Origin: Paenibacillus_E qinlingensis
GTDB taxonomy: Bacteria; Bacillota; Bacilli; Paenibacillales; NBRC-103111
Direction: 5' to 3'
Assembly (NCBI RefSeq): GCF_028746185.1
Contig: NZ_JAQIVH010000008.1
Coordinates: forward strand, 248,001 to 312,000
DNA length: 64,000 nucleotides
A model generated the notes under the pieces. That model saw nothing but the letters and a program-made list of their open reading frames with translations, was not told the origin of the DNA and made no database searches. How positions within the stretch are numbered: the first letter of the stretch is position 1; the number at the start of each line of letters is the position of its first letter. Made by a program: the position numbers and the translations under genes. Of the stretch, positions 44,826 through 52,760 are shown in pieces.

Positions 44826-46128
44826 CGTGCCCCTCCTTCTTGCATGCTTCATCTGTCACAAGGGCACGGTTCCATACGATCACATTCCCATTTTTAATAA
44901 CTGCAAATGTGTGGTTAATCCCGAAATGGTACGGCAGATACGCGAGATTCGGAGCGTCAAATATCGCTAAATCCGCACGCTTCCCCACCGCGATCGAACC
45001 GATTTCGCCTCCTCGTCCCAGCGCATTCGCCGCGTTGATCGTACAAGCAGTCAGAATCTCCTCCGGCGTCATCTTCAAATTCAGCGACGCCAGCATCATG
45101 ATGAGCTGGATTGACTCGGTCGGACAGGAGCCCGGATTATAGTCTGTTGCGAGTGCCACCGGCAGTGCATACGTGTCGATCATAGCGCGTGCACGCGCAT
45201 GTTTGGCCAATCCGAGGTTGAACGAAGTGCCTGGCAAGAGCACCGGAATCACGCCGTGTTCCGCCATTGCAGCCAAGCCTTTATCCGTTGCAGCGAGCAA
45301 ATGTTCAGCGGATATCGCACCGATTTCGCCCGCCAATTCCGCTCCGCCAAGAGGTTCGATCTCATCCGCATGGATTTTCGAAATCAAACCACACGCCATG
45401 CCTTTCAACAGAATCCGACGTGATTGTTCGATAGAAAATACCCCCTGCTCACAAAACACGTCGCAAAATTCCGCAAGCCCCTCTTCGGCCACCTTGGGAA
45501 TCAGCTCATTAACGATGAGATCTACGTATGCCTCGGCACGCCCTTTATACGCCAGGGGCACCGCATGTGCCCCCATAAACGTTGAGACAATATCGAGCGG
45601 ATGGGTTTCGTTTAAACGTTTCGCCACACGTAATTGCTTCAACTCAGCTTCTAGTGAAAGACCGTAGCCGCTTTTCGCCTCAACCGTCGTCACACCGTTC
45701 AACAGCATTCCGTTTAAACTCCCACGCGCCTTATCATAGAGTTCCTGCTCACTGGCTGCGCGTGTACTTTGCACCGTATTAAGTATGCCTCCACCCTGCG
45801 CCAAAATGTCCAAGTACGAAACGCCTGACCGCTTCATCACCAGCTCATGCTCACGCGAACCGCCATGAACGAGATGGGTGTGCGGATCGATCAGCCCAGG
45901 TGTGACCAGGCGTCCGCCAACGTCAATGGTCTCTACAATTTCTACGTTTGCTAGGAGGCTAATGACATCTTGAGCTGTGCCAAACGCGACGATCTTCCCA
46001 GCGCGAATAGCTACCATTGCATCCATAATCTCATGAACTTCCCTCATTTGTTGCCCGCAGCGAGGAACATTCCCAGGTGGAGTAACCAAACGTCCAATCC
46101 CAGTAACAAGCAAATCAATCCGTTCCAT
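44815..46128 (-). CDS. hutI: Imidazolonepropionase
   Basis: 437 residues of the amidohydrolase fold with metal-binding DPHTHLVHGG (His83, His85), the family block GGGILNTVQSTRAASEQELY and ATDYNPGSCPTESIQLIM near the C-terminus. It converts 4-imidazolone-5-propanoate to N-formimidoyl-L-glutamate in the cytoplasm. GGAGGAG lies before the ATG. It is 15 bases downstream of hutU and overlaps hutG. Confidence 0.95.
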   Translation of the reverse strand: MERIDLLVTGIGRLVTPPGNVPRCGQQMREVHEIMDAMVAIRAGKIVAFGTAQDVISLLANVEIVETIDVGGRLVTPGLIDPHTHLVHGGSREHELVMKRSGVSYLDILAQGGGILNTVQSTRAASEQELYDKARGSLNGMLLNGVTTVEAKSGYGLSLEAELKQLRVAKRLNETHPLDIVSTFMGAHAVPLAYKGRAEAYVDLIVNELIPKVAEEGLAEFCDVFCEQGVFSIEQSRRILLKGMACGLISKIHADEIEPLGGAELAGEIGAISAEHLLAATDKGLAAMAEHGVIPVLLPGTSFNLGLAKHARARAMIDTYALPVALATDYNPGSCPTESIQLIMMLASLNLKMTPEEILTACTINAANALGRGGEIGSIAVGKRADLAIFDAPNLAYLPYHFGINHTFAVIKNGNVIVWNRALVTDEACKKEGHDEP

Positions 46129-46143
46129 CTCCTCACTCCTCCT

Positions 46144-47820
46144 TCAATGTCCCTGTTCACGTATCGGTATGCGAATACCGTGCTTCTCCGCCGTTTCAAT
46201 GGCCTCGTCGTAGCCCGCATCCACATGGCGGATTACCCCCATACCGGGGTCAGAGGTAAGCACACTTCGGAGACGCTCATCTGCTGAATCCGTGCCATCC
46301 GCAACCACAACCATCCCTGCGTGCAGCGAGTAGCCCATTCCTACGCCACCGCCATGATGGATAGAAACCCAAGATGCGCCTGCTGATGTGTTGATCAGTG
46401 CATTCAGAATGGCCCAGTCGCCAACGGCATCGGAACCGTCTTTCATCGCTTCCGTTTCACGGTTAGGCGATGCTACGGAGCCACAATCTAAATGATCGCG
46501 GCCGATCACAATCGGTGCCTTCAACTCCCCATTCCTTACCATTTCGTTCAATGCCAGACCGAATTTTTCGCGCTCTCCATAGCCGAGCCAGCAAATTCGC
46601 GCCGGGAGACCTTGGAACGCGACACGCTCACTTGCCATCGTAATCCAACGGTGCAGGCGTTCATTGTCTGGGAACAATTTCACCACAAGTTCGTCTGTTT
46701 TGCGAATGTCTGCTGGATCGCCGGATAGTGCGACCCAGCGGAAAGGTCCTTTGCCTTCGCAAAATAGCGGCCTAATATAGGCTGGAACGAAGCCAGGGAA
46801 ATCGAAAGCATTTGCCACCCCTTGGTCGAAGGCGACTTGACGAATATTGTTGCCGTAATCAAATACGACGGCCCCCATTTGCTGCAGATCGAGCATGGCT
46901 TGCACATGGATAGCTATGCTGCTTTTTGAAAACTTCACGTATTGCACAGGATCCGTCTCGCGAAGCAGCGCTGCTTCGACCATCGTAAAGCCAACCGGGA
47001 TATAGCCGATCAGCGGATCATGAGCCGATGTTTGGTCCGTGACGAAATGCGGCTTGATGCCGCGACGCACGAATTCGGGAAATATCTCTGCTGCGTTACC
47101 CAGCAGACCAATGGCTAGCGCCTTGTTCTCTTCCATGGCTTTACTTGCCAGCAGCAATGCTTCATCCAGCGTTTCCGCTAGCACATCACAGTACCGGGTT
47201 TGGATTCGGCGCTCAATCCGTGTTCGGTCAACTTCAACTGCAATGACGACCCCTTCATTCATGGTGACAGCTAACGGCTGGGCACCACCCATCCCGCCAA
47301 GACCGGCGGTCAACGTCAACGTACCTTTGAGCGAACCCCCTGTATGTTGGCGAGCCGCTTCGGCAAAGGTTTCATACGTACCTTGTAGAATTCCCTGCGT
47401 TCCGATGTAAATCCAGCTGCCCGCGGTCATTTGTCCGTACATCATCAGACCCTTTTGCTCCAACTCACGAAAATGCTCCCAATTCGCCCATTTAGGCACG
47501 AGAACTGAGTTGGACAGCAGTACACGCGGCGCACGTTCATGGGTTTTGAAAACGCCAACCGGTTTACCGGATTGGATCAGCAGCGTTTCATCGCTTTCCA
47601 GACGCTGCAATTCGCGAACGATTGCATCGAAAGAAGGCCAATTGCGAGCCGCTTTGCCAATACCGCCGTACACGACAAGATCTTCCGGACGTTCTGCGAC
47701 TTCCGGGTCAAGATTGTTCATCAGCATGCGCATAGCAGCTTCCTGTACCCAGCCTTTGCAGGATAGCTCTGTGCCGCGAGGGGCGCGAATTACTCTTGTT
47801 TGAGGATTGGAATTCATCAT
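46144..47820 (-). CDS. hutU: Urocanate hydratase
   Basis: 558 residues, the normal length. It contains GGLGGMGGAQPLAVTM-type glycine-rich blocks for the tightly bound NAD+ cofactor (here GLGGMGGAQP), DQTSAHDPL, and the active-site-region block DCGSVASPNRETEAM. It hydrates urocanate to imidazolone propionate. Ribosome-binding site GGAGATTGCT precedes tandem ATGs. It sits 17 bases after hutH. Confidence 0.95.
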   Translation of the reverse strand: MMNSNPQTRVIRAPRGTELSCKGWVQEAAMRMLMNNLDPEVAERPEDLVVYGGIGKAARNWPSFDAIVRELQRLESDETLLIQSGKPVGVFKTHERAPRVLLSNSVLVPKWANWEHFRELEQKGLMMYGQMTAGSWIYIGTQGILQGTYETFAEAARQHTGGSLKGTLTLTAGLGGMGGAQPLAVTMNEGVVIAVEVDRTRIERRIQTRYCDVLAETLDEALLLASKAMEENKALAIGLLGNAAEIFPEFVRRGIKPHFVTDQTSAHDPLIGYIPVGFTMVEAALLRETDPVQYVKFSKSSIAIHVQAMLDLQQMGAVVFDYGNNIRQVAFDQGVANAFDFPGFVPAYIRPLFCEGKGPFRWVALSGDPADIRKTDELVVKLFPDNERLHRWITMASERVAFQGLPARICWLGYGEREKFGLALNEMVRNGELKAPIVIGRDHLDCGSVASPNRETEAMKDGSDAVGDWAILNALINTSAGASWVSIHHGGGVGMGYSLHAGMVVVADGTDSADERLRSVLTSDPGMGVIRHVDAGYDEAIETAEKHGIRIPIREQGH

Positions 47821-47837
47821 AGCAATCTCCTCTCATG

Positions 47838-49406
47838 TTAAAATAACTTGCCACTCGCAGCCTCAACCGCTTGCAGCCACTCGCCATCCAGCAAAGCCGT
47901 CGCCACGTTTTCAATATCACGGGAAGTTGATCTGTCCTCCACAACGGGGGGAACGAGCACCCGCAGCTTGTCGTACAGAACACGAGTCGCTGGTGCAAGC
48001 CCCTCAGCTCCCACGAATTCAGCTGCTTCCGCTGCACAAATCAATTCGATTGCCAGCACCTTGGACACGTTGTCGATGACCTGCGCGGCATGGCGTGCTG
48101 CTGTTGTTCCCATCGACACATGATCTTCTTGGTTCGCTGAAGAGGGAATCGAGTCCACGCTTGATGGGTGGGCGAGCACTTTATTTTCCGAAACGATAGA
48201 TGCACTTACATATTGCGCGATCATCATGCCGGAACTCACCCCTGGTTGATGGCTCAAAAAAGCAGGAAGTCCCCCAGACAGCGCTGGATTGACTAGCCGC
48301 TCAGTACGGCGTTCCGAAATATTGGCAAGCTCGCTCATACCTATTTTCAGGAAATCCATAGCGAATGCGATCGGCTGCCCATGAAAATTACCGCTGGAAA
48401 TAACGAGTCCTTTTTCCACGAATAACAACGGATTATCGGTCGCTGAATTCATTTCTATCACAATCTTATCCTGGACATAGGCAAGAACTTGGCGTGTCGC
48501 TCCATGTACTTGCGGCAGACAGCGCAGCGAGTAAGCATCCTGTACGCGAAGCTCGCCTTGGCGTGTGGTCAACTTGCTGCCTTTCAGCAAAGTGCATAAG
48601 TTCTTTGCAACGCCGATTTGCTCGGGATACGGGCGTACCTGATGCACCTCTTCCGCAAAAGCATCCGGGATACCGCGCAAACATTCAACCGTCAATGAGG
48701 CGATCACATCCGCGATTTTCGCAAGTCGTTGTGATTTGATAAGCGTCAGCGTACCAATGGATGTCATGATCTGTGTGCCGTTTATAAGTGCTAGCCCCTC
48801 TTTTGCCTGTAAGCTGATCGGTTTGAGCCCTGCTTTTGCGAGTGCTTTCTCACCCGACAGTCGTTCACCTTGGTAAAATGCCTCCCCCTCGCCCATCAGA
48901 ACCAGTGCCAAATGTGACAGTGGAGCCAAATCCCCGCTAGCACCAAGCGAGCCTTGTTCCGGCACGACGGGATGTACGCCACGGTTAATGCAGTCGATCA
49001 ACAGCCGCAGCGTTTCCGGACGAATGCCGGAATGTCCTTTGGCCAGCGCGTTTGCTCGCAGCAGCATCAAACCGCGTACCGTCGGTTCCGGCAGCGGTCT
49101 GCCAACTGCGCAGGCATGGCTGCGGATCAGGTTAACCTGCAGCTGGACCGCGTCTTGCGGTGAAATCGTCACGTCGCTGAATTTACCGAAGCCCGTCGTG
49201 ACCCCGTAAACCACTTGACCTGTTGCGAGCAGTTCTTCCACCATTTTGCGGCACGCCACTACACGCCACAATGCCTGTTTATCTAGTTCGACCGGTACAT
49301 GATCATAAACAACCGACGCTACTAACTCTGGTATCAATTGCACTCCGTCTATTACAACCGGAGTCGCTTCTAAGTCATTTTCCTGCTGTTTGTATACCAT
49401 CGCCAT
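47838..49406 (-). CDS. hutH: Histidine ammonia-lyase
   Basis: 522 residues, slightly longer than the usual 500-510. The self-forming MIO cofactor triad Ala156-Ser157-Gly158 lies in GSLGASGDLAPLSHLAL. Other family blocks are VYGVTTGFGKFSDV, NGTQIMTS and SSANQEDHVSMG. It deaminates histidine to urocanate, the first committed step. It is the first gene of the hut operon, behind a leader of about 180 bases with a leader ORF and a terminator-like hairpin. No hutP-like regulator gene is in the window. Confidence 0.95.
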   Translation of the reverse strand: MAMVYKQQENDLEATPVVIDGVQLIPELVASVVYDHVPVELDKQALWRVVACRKMVEELLATGQVVYGVTTGFGKFSDVTISPQDAVQLQVNLIRSHACAVGRPLPEPTVRGLMLLRANALAKGHSGIRPETLRLLIDCINRGVHPVVPEQGSLGASGDLAPLSHLALVLMGEGEAFYQGERLSGEKALAKAGLKPISLQAKEGLALINGTQIMTSIGTLTLIKSQRLAKIADVIASLTVECLRGIPDAFAEEVHQVRPYPEQIGVAKNLCTLLKGSKLTTRQGELRVQDAYSLRCLPQVHGATRQVLAYVQDKIVIEMNSATDNPLLFVEKGLVISSGNFHGQPIAFAMDFLKIGMSELANISERRTERLVNPALSGGLPAFLSHQPGVSSGMMIAQYVSASIVSENKVLAHPSSVDSIPSSANQEDHVSMGTTAARHAAQVIDNVSKVLAIELICAAEAAEFVGAEGLAPATRVLYDKLRVLVPPVVEDRSTSRDIENVATALLDGEWLQAVEAASGKLF

Positions 49407-49434
49407 GTCAACTCAGACTCCTTCCTTTCTCGCT

Positions 49435-49545
49435 TTACCAAAAGAAAGGGACCGTACGGAAGTTGTTAGCTTCCATACGGTCCCTTTTTTCAAAAAAGAG
49501 GGTTGTATGCGATTGTCCGGTATCAAGCTCCAGCCGATCCTTCAT
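49435..49545 (-). CDS. 36-codon leader ORF in the hut mRNA
   Basis: A frame from ATG 49545 (GTGGTGAT upstream, a modest ribosome-binding site) to TAA 49435 encodes MKDRLELDTGQSHTTLFF and then EKRDRMEANNFRTVPFFW. The whole 3' half is the terminator-like hairpin, so a ribosome translating it would melt the stem. I recognise no family. It contains only one histidine, so it is not a classic histidine-rich attenuator peptide. It may be a chance frame. Confidence 0.3.
   Translation of the reverse strand: MKDRLELDTGQSHTTLFFEKRDRMEANNFRTVPFFW
49441..49487 (-). promoter_or_regulatory. Terminator-like hairpin (candidate attenuator) in hutH leader
   Basis: 18-base arms (49445-49462 and 49470-49487) with a 7-base loop, then a T-rich tail on the minus strand (TTTCTTTT). 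The single non-Watson-Crick position is a G-U wobble in minus-strand RNA but a C-A mismatch in plus-strand RNA, so the element is built for the hut direction. Only 34 bases separate it from hutH, too few for a promoter, so the hut transcript must pass through it. Confidence 0.7.
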
Positions 49546-49595
49546 CGCGATCACCACTTTATCATTATTTTGTTTTCCTTATCTTACCTAGTCTA

Positions 49596-49625
49596 ATTTT
49601 CACACGCGAGTTCGCGAACTGTCAA
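49596..49625 (-). promoter_or_regulatory. Predicted hut promoter with palindromic operator in spacer
   Basis: Perfect -35 TTGACA (49620-49625), 18-base spacer and -10 GAAAAT (49596-49601, four of six). The spacer contains AGTTCGCGAACT (49609-49620), a perfect 12-base palindrome touching the -35, a likely repressor site. The predicted start is near 49589. Confidence 0.6.
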
Positions 49626-49641
49626 GATGGCTGAAAGCCTA

Positions 49642-49663
49642 GTTGTTGCCGGGGTTGTTGCCG
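49642..49663 (-). promoter_or_regulatory. Tandem 10-bp direct repeats upstream of hut promoter
   Basis: CGGCAACAAC occurs twice with a 12-base period, at about -53 to -74 relative to the predicted start, one helical turn apart. This position fits an activator binding site. Confidence 0.45.
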
Positions 49664-49684
49664 CGTGTCTTGTCGAACTATGCA

Positions 49685-50545
49685 TCAACGCTTAAGTATC
49701 GGTTCCAATTGTGCAAGGATATCCTCCATTTGCTTCGAGCATTGCTCGTACATCCCTTTGGCCTTTTTATTATTGGTGGACAATCCATACAACATTAAAT
49801 CGCCTTCGCATTTTTTTAACGTTGCAAATAGCGATGCTTTTTCCTGTGGCACAGGTACGGTGATCTTATCATCATACAAGTCCACAAACAATTGGCCATA
49901 AGAATCCACTTGACCTAGAAATACATTTTCGACCGTGACACCTATTTTAACTAACTCTGAATTCAACCATGCCCGGCTAAAACCTAGGGTAGCCAAAGGT
50001 TCATCCATGATTACACCATCCATGATCACTGCCTGCGGCTCCTTCTCAGGCGCAACCTTTATGCCTAAATGTTTGGGCGTCAGCGGTTGATTCTCGCGTG
50101 TTAAGAGAACATTAATTTCACCACTTGGTTCCATTATGGCAAATTCCACATCAGCCACTTTAAATACCGATCTTTTGCGCAGTTGCTCCATTAGTTCATC
50201 AGAGGTTAGGCGTTCTTTCTTTAAATTATCTTCCATGACTTTACCATCTCTAATGAGGATTGTCCCTTTGCTATCAATGAAATCTCGGCTTTTTTTACTT
50301 TTCAGCTGCAGAAATTCTATGCCTAATGTACACAATACCCATACCCCAATAGCAACCAATCCTAGATACCATTTCGTATCCGTGTCCAACGATATATACG
50401 CCGCGAGATTACCAATGGAAATTCCGGTTATGTACTCGAAGAAGGAAAGCTGGGTCACTTGCCTTTTACCCAACAGCTTCGTCATCAGGAAAAGCACCAC
50501 AATTGATAAAAATGTACGTAATACAATTTCAACCCAATCTAACAC
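49685..50545 (-). CDS. DUF421 (YetF-type) membrane protein
   Basis: 286 residues from GTG 50545, which follows AGAGGAGG; a longer in-frame reading from 50692 would run through the terminator of the upstream gene and is rejected. Three transmembrane helices lie in the first 80 residues (VEIVLRTFLSIVVLFLMTKL), followed by the family block LGKRQVTQLSFFEYITGISIGN and a cytoplasmic mixed domain with TILIRDGKV and LLTREN. DUF421 proteins such as YetF and YdfS are common in spore formers and are of poorly defined function. It looks unlinked to the glycan genes and is probably a single-gene unit. Confidence 0.88.
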   Translation of the reverse strand: MLDWVEIVLRTFLSIVVLFLMTKLLGKRQVTQLSFFEYITGISIGNLAAYISLDTDTKWYLGLVAIGVWVLCTLGIEFLQLKSKKSRDFIDSKGTILIRDGKVMEDNLKKERLTSDELMEQLRKRSVFKVADVEFAIMEPSGEINVLLTRENQPLTPKHLGIKVAPEKEPQAVIMDGVIMDEPLATLGFSRAWLNSELVKIGVTVENVFLGQVDSYGQLFVDLYDDKITVPVPQEKASLFATLKKCEGDLMLYGLSTNNKKAKGMYEQCSKQMEDILAQLEPILKR

Positions 50546-50658
50546 GATAATCCTCCTCTTGATATTCCAAATTCCAATTGTATTCAATTGTTTGTTGATT
50601 GCGTGTAATTTATGCAAATAAAAGGAAATTATTCCAATCGATACAATACATGAATAGC

Positions 50659-50687
50659 CAAAAAAAGGAGCTGCCGAAGCAACTCCT
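50659..50687 (-). terminator. Terminator of alpha-glucuronidase-like gene
   Basis: 9-bp stem AGGAGTTGC/GCAGCTCCT (one G-U pair) with a TTCG loop on the minus strand, then seven T residues, 16 bases after the stop. Confidence 0.85.
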
Positions 50688-50703
50688 CCCAATTCTCTCC
50701 CCG

Positions 50704-52734
50704 TTATACCTTACAAACCCCATGATACCCTAGCAGATGATAATACTGGCCATTCATATCACTGCTTAGCCGCCATTTGATATCGCTAATCAACGCATAA
50801 GCATGTTTAGCCTGTACCTGATCATAAGCCTGAAGCAGTGTGACTTCCTTCTCACACCTTTTCATGCTTTCCATCAAAAGCGCATGCCTATTTTCAATCT
50901 TCGTCATCATTAACATTCTATACCTGAAGAACATCTCCGTGTGCACTTTGAAGACCTTAACTACTTGTATCTGAAAATCTAGACAAGTCCTTAACGTCGC
51001 ATAGTCCTCTTCAACAAGCTCACGTTTACATTGTTCTAAGATTTCACTCATTTTCAAACTATGGATAAGTGCCTGTTCTTTCTCAGCAAGAATAATGGTT
51101 AGATTTTCTTCCGTAGGCTCTAAAATCCATTTGCGTTCCTGACCCGCTGTATTATAAGGATGATCCATGTAAGCCAACTGCCACTCATATCTTTCTATAG
51201 AGCCAATAAAGGAGGAATGGAAATTATTCACGACAGATTCATTGGCATAATGGGCTAGTTCCGCGACTTTCTCCGACAATTGGAAGAATGTCAGCATGGG
51301 ATCAGGAAATCCCTTTCTCTTGCACATTCGCCATACGTCGGCGATTTGGATATTCATATCCCAACAGGTTTTGAAATACACATCATATTTAATCGACTGT
51401 ACGCCTTTCAATACGTCATAATCCCCGATAAATGTGGTGTTTGGTCCTAGGGCATATCCCCGTATCCTGCACATGAAGCCGCTGATTCCCTTATCGTAGT
51501 AATGCCTCATCCGATCTGGTATGAATTGCAGCGCACAAGTAATCCAGCCAGCCCAATCGCCCCTGTACTCGCCTCCGAGATCGAACTCTACCCATTCTCT
51601 GCCCGGAGAAAGTCTGCCTGGGAGTGTCGCTGGTGAATGAAACCGATAGAAATCCTCAACCTGCATTTTACTTCGAGAATCACAGCGTTCAGGTAATTTA
51701 CCTAGAATATCTTCATACACTTTCTCACAATCAGGATGATGGGTAAAGCTAGAACAAATAATCCTCGCATCACTTCTGCCTGCTTCATCCATGGCCTCAA
51801 GGCCTTTCTCATACATCTCGAGGAAAAGCTTCCCAATTGATCTTGTATCTGACTCAGGACGATAACATTGCCAGATTTCCATGGCCTCTCCTGTCCACAG
51901 TTCAATACCAGAAAGGGCTGGGAAGTCCACCATAACCTCTTTGATTTTGGATTTGTAGAATAGCCAAGTATCCTCGCTATCTAATCGCAGCACACATAGA
52001 CCCGTATCGGGATTGCGATAAAACATGTCCGGGTGTACTTTAAGCAGATCTTCAGGGATATTAAACTCGGTGCAGGATAGGTAAAAATCCATACCCCAAT
52101 TTTTCGCTTCATTAATGATAGTACGCAGACATTCCTTGGCAAGCTTGATCTTGCCCTCCGCATCCTCTCTTCTCAATCGAGGGAAATATCGAAAATCAAG
52201 GAATTGATACCAGCTCATGCTAATCCAGCTATCGATCCACATCAGATGATTAACTCGTTTCCTGGACAAAAGTTTAATTAGGTTGAGGTTCTCTTCCAGG
52301 TTTGCCATCGATGTCATCGAGGGACCCCAATGTCGCTCTACGCCTCTTTTTTTAATATCAGGTGAAGAGGTCATATTTAATCGGGGAAGCCGCACTTCAC
52401 CATTAAGAACGTATGTTTGATCAAGAATTTCACATATGCCATAGAGGATAGCTTGTTCAGTTGCACCAGATAGATTGATATGATAATAGCCGTCTTTCAT
52501 TACTGTAAAAATGACAAACGTCTGTTCACAATACCCCTCTAATACCTGCGGCTCGAGAATACGAATTCGATTTCCTTCACTGGATTCCGTGCCCAATGAA
52601 AGGTTCTTAACTTGATACTCGTCTCGCCATTCTTCGATCAACAAGCTCACCGCATTGTTCGTCATGATGCCACTGTTATAGCAAATCTCAATACTTAGCT
52701 GACAAACACCATGTTTCGTTAGGTGTAAATCCAT
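50704..52734 (-). CDS. Alpha-glucuronidase/hexosaminidase-like glycoside hydrolase (divergent)
   Basis: 676 residues, no signal peptide, with AAAGGAG before ATG 52734. Residues about 20-120 look like the GH20/GH67 N-terminal domain (INLSGATEQAILYGICEIL). Residues 125-480 look like a TIM barrel, with KKRGVERHWGPS at its first strand, SRKRVNHLMWIDSW, and a Glu283 in GIELWTGEAMEIW as acid/base candidate. The C-terminal third is helical. The arrangement recalls GH67 or GH115 glucuronidases, but sequence blocks I know from those families are not clearly present, so the reaction stays open. It lies just downstream of YesMN pair 3 and importer C, probably in the same regulon. Confidence 0.6.
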   Translation of the reverse strand: MDLHLTKHGVCQLSIEICYNSGIMTNNAVSLLIEEWRDEYQVKNLSLGTESSEGNRIRILEPQVLEGYCEQTFVIFTVMKDGYYHINLSGATEQAILYGICEILDQTYVLNGEVRLPRLNMTSSPDIKKRGVERHWGPSMTSMANLEENLNLIKLLSRKRVNHLMWIDSWISMSWYQFLDFRYFPRLRREDAEGKIKLAKECLRTIINEAKNWGMDFYLSCTEFNIPEDLLKVHPDMFYRNPDTGLCVLRLDSEDTWLFYKSKIKEVMVDFPALSGIELWTGEAMEIWQCYRPESDTRSIGKLFLEMYEKGLEAMDEAGRSDARIICSSFTHHPDCEKVYEDILGKLPERCDSRSKMQVEDFYRFHSPATLPGRLSPGREWVEFDLGGEYRGDWAGWITCALQFIPDRMRHYYDKGISGFMCRIRGYALGPNTTFIGDYDVLKGVQSIKYDVYFKTCWDMNIQIADVWRMCKRKGFPDPMLTFFQLSEKVAELAHYANESVVNNFHSSFIGSIERYEWQLAYMDHPYNTAGQERKWILEPTEENLTIILAEKEQALIHSLKMSEILEQCKRELVEEDYATLRTCLDFQIQVVKVFKVHTEMFFRYRMLMMTKIENRHALLMESMKRCEKEVTLLQAYDQVQAKHAYALISDIKWRLSSDMNGQYYHLLGYHGVCKV

Positions 52735-52760
52735 CTAGCGGATCTCCTTTCTTCTAAAAG

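Noticed and set aside
49491..49620. HutP-type UAG-repeat binding site in the hut leader
   Set aside because: Two UAG triplets occur close together (UAGACUAG) but not in the regular spacing known for HutP sites, and no hutP gene is visible, so the leader is described without naming HutP.
50546..50692. N-terminal extension of the DUF421 protein to 50692
   Set aside because: It would translate through the terminator of the upstream gene. GTG 50545 has AGAGGAGG and matches the family start.
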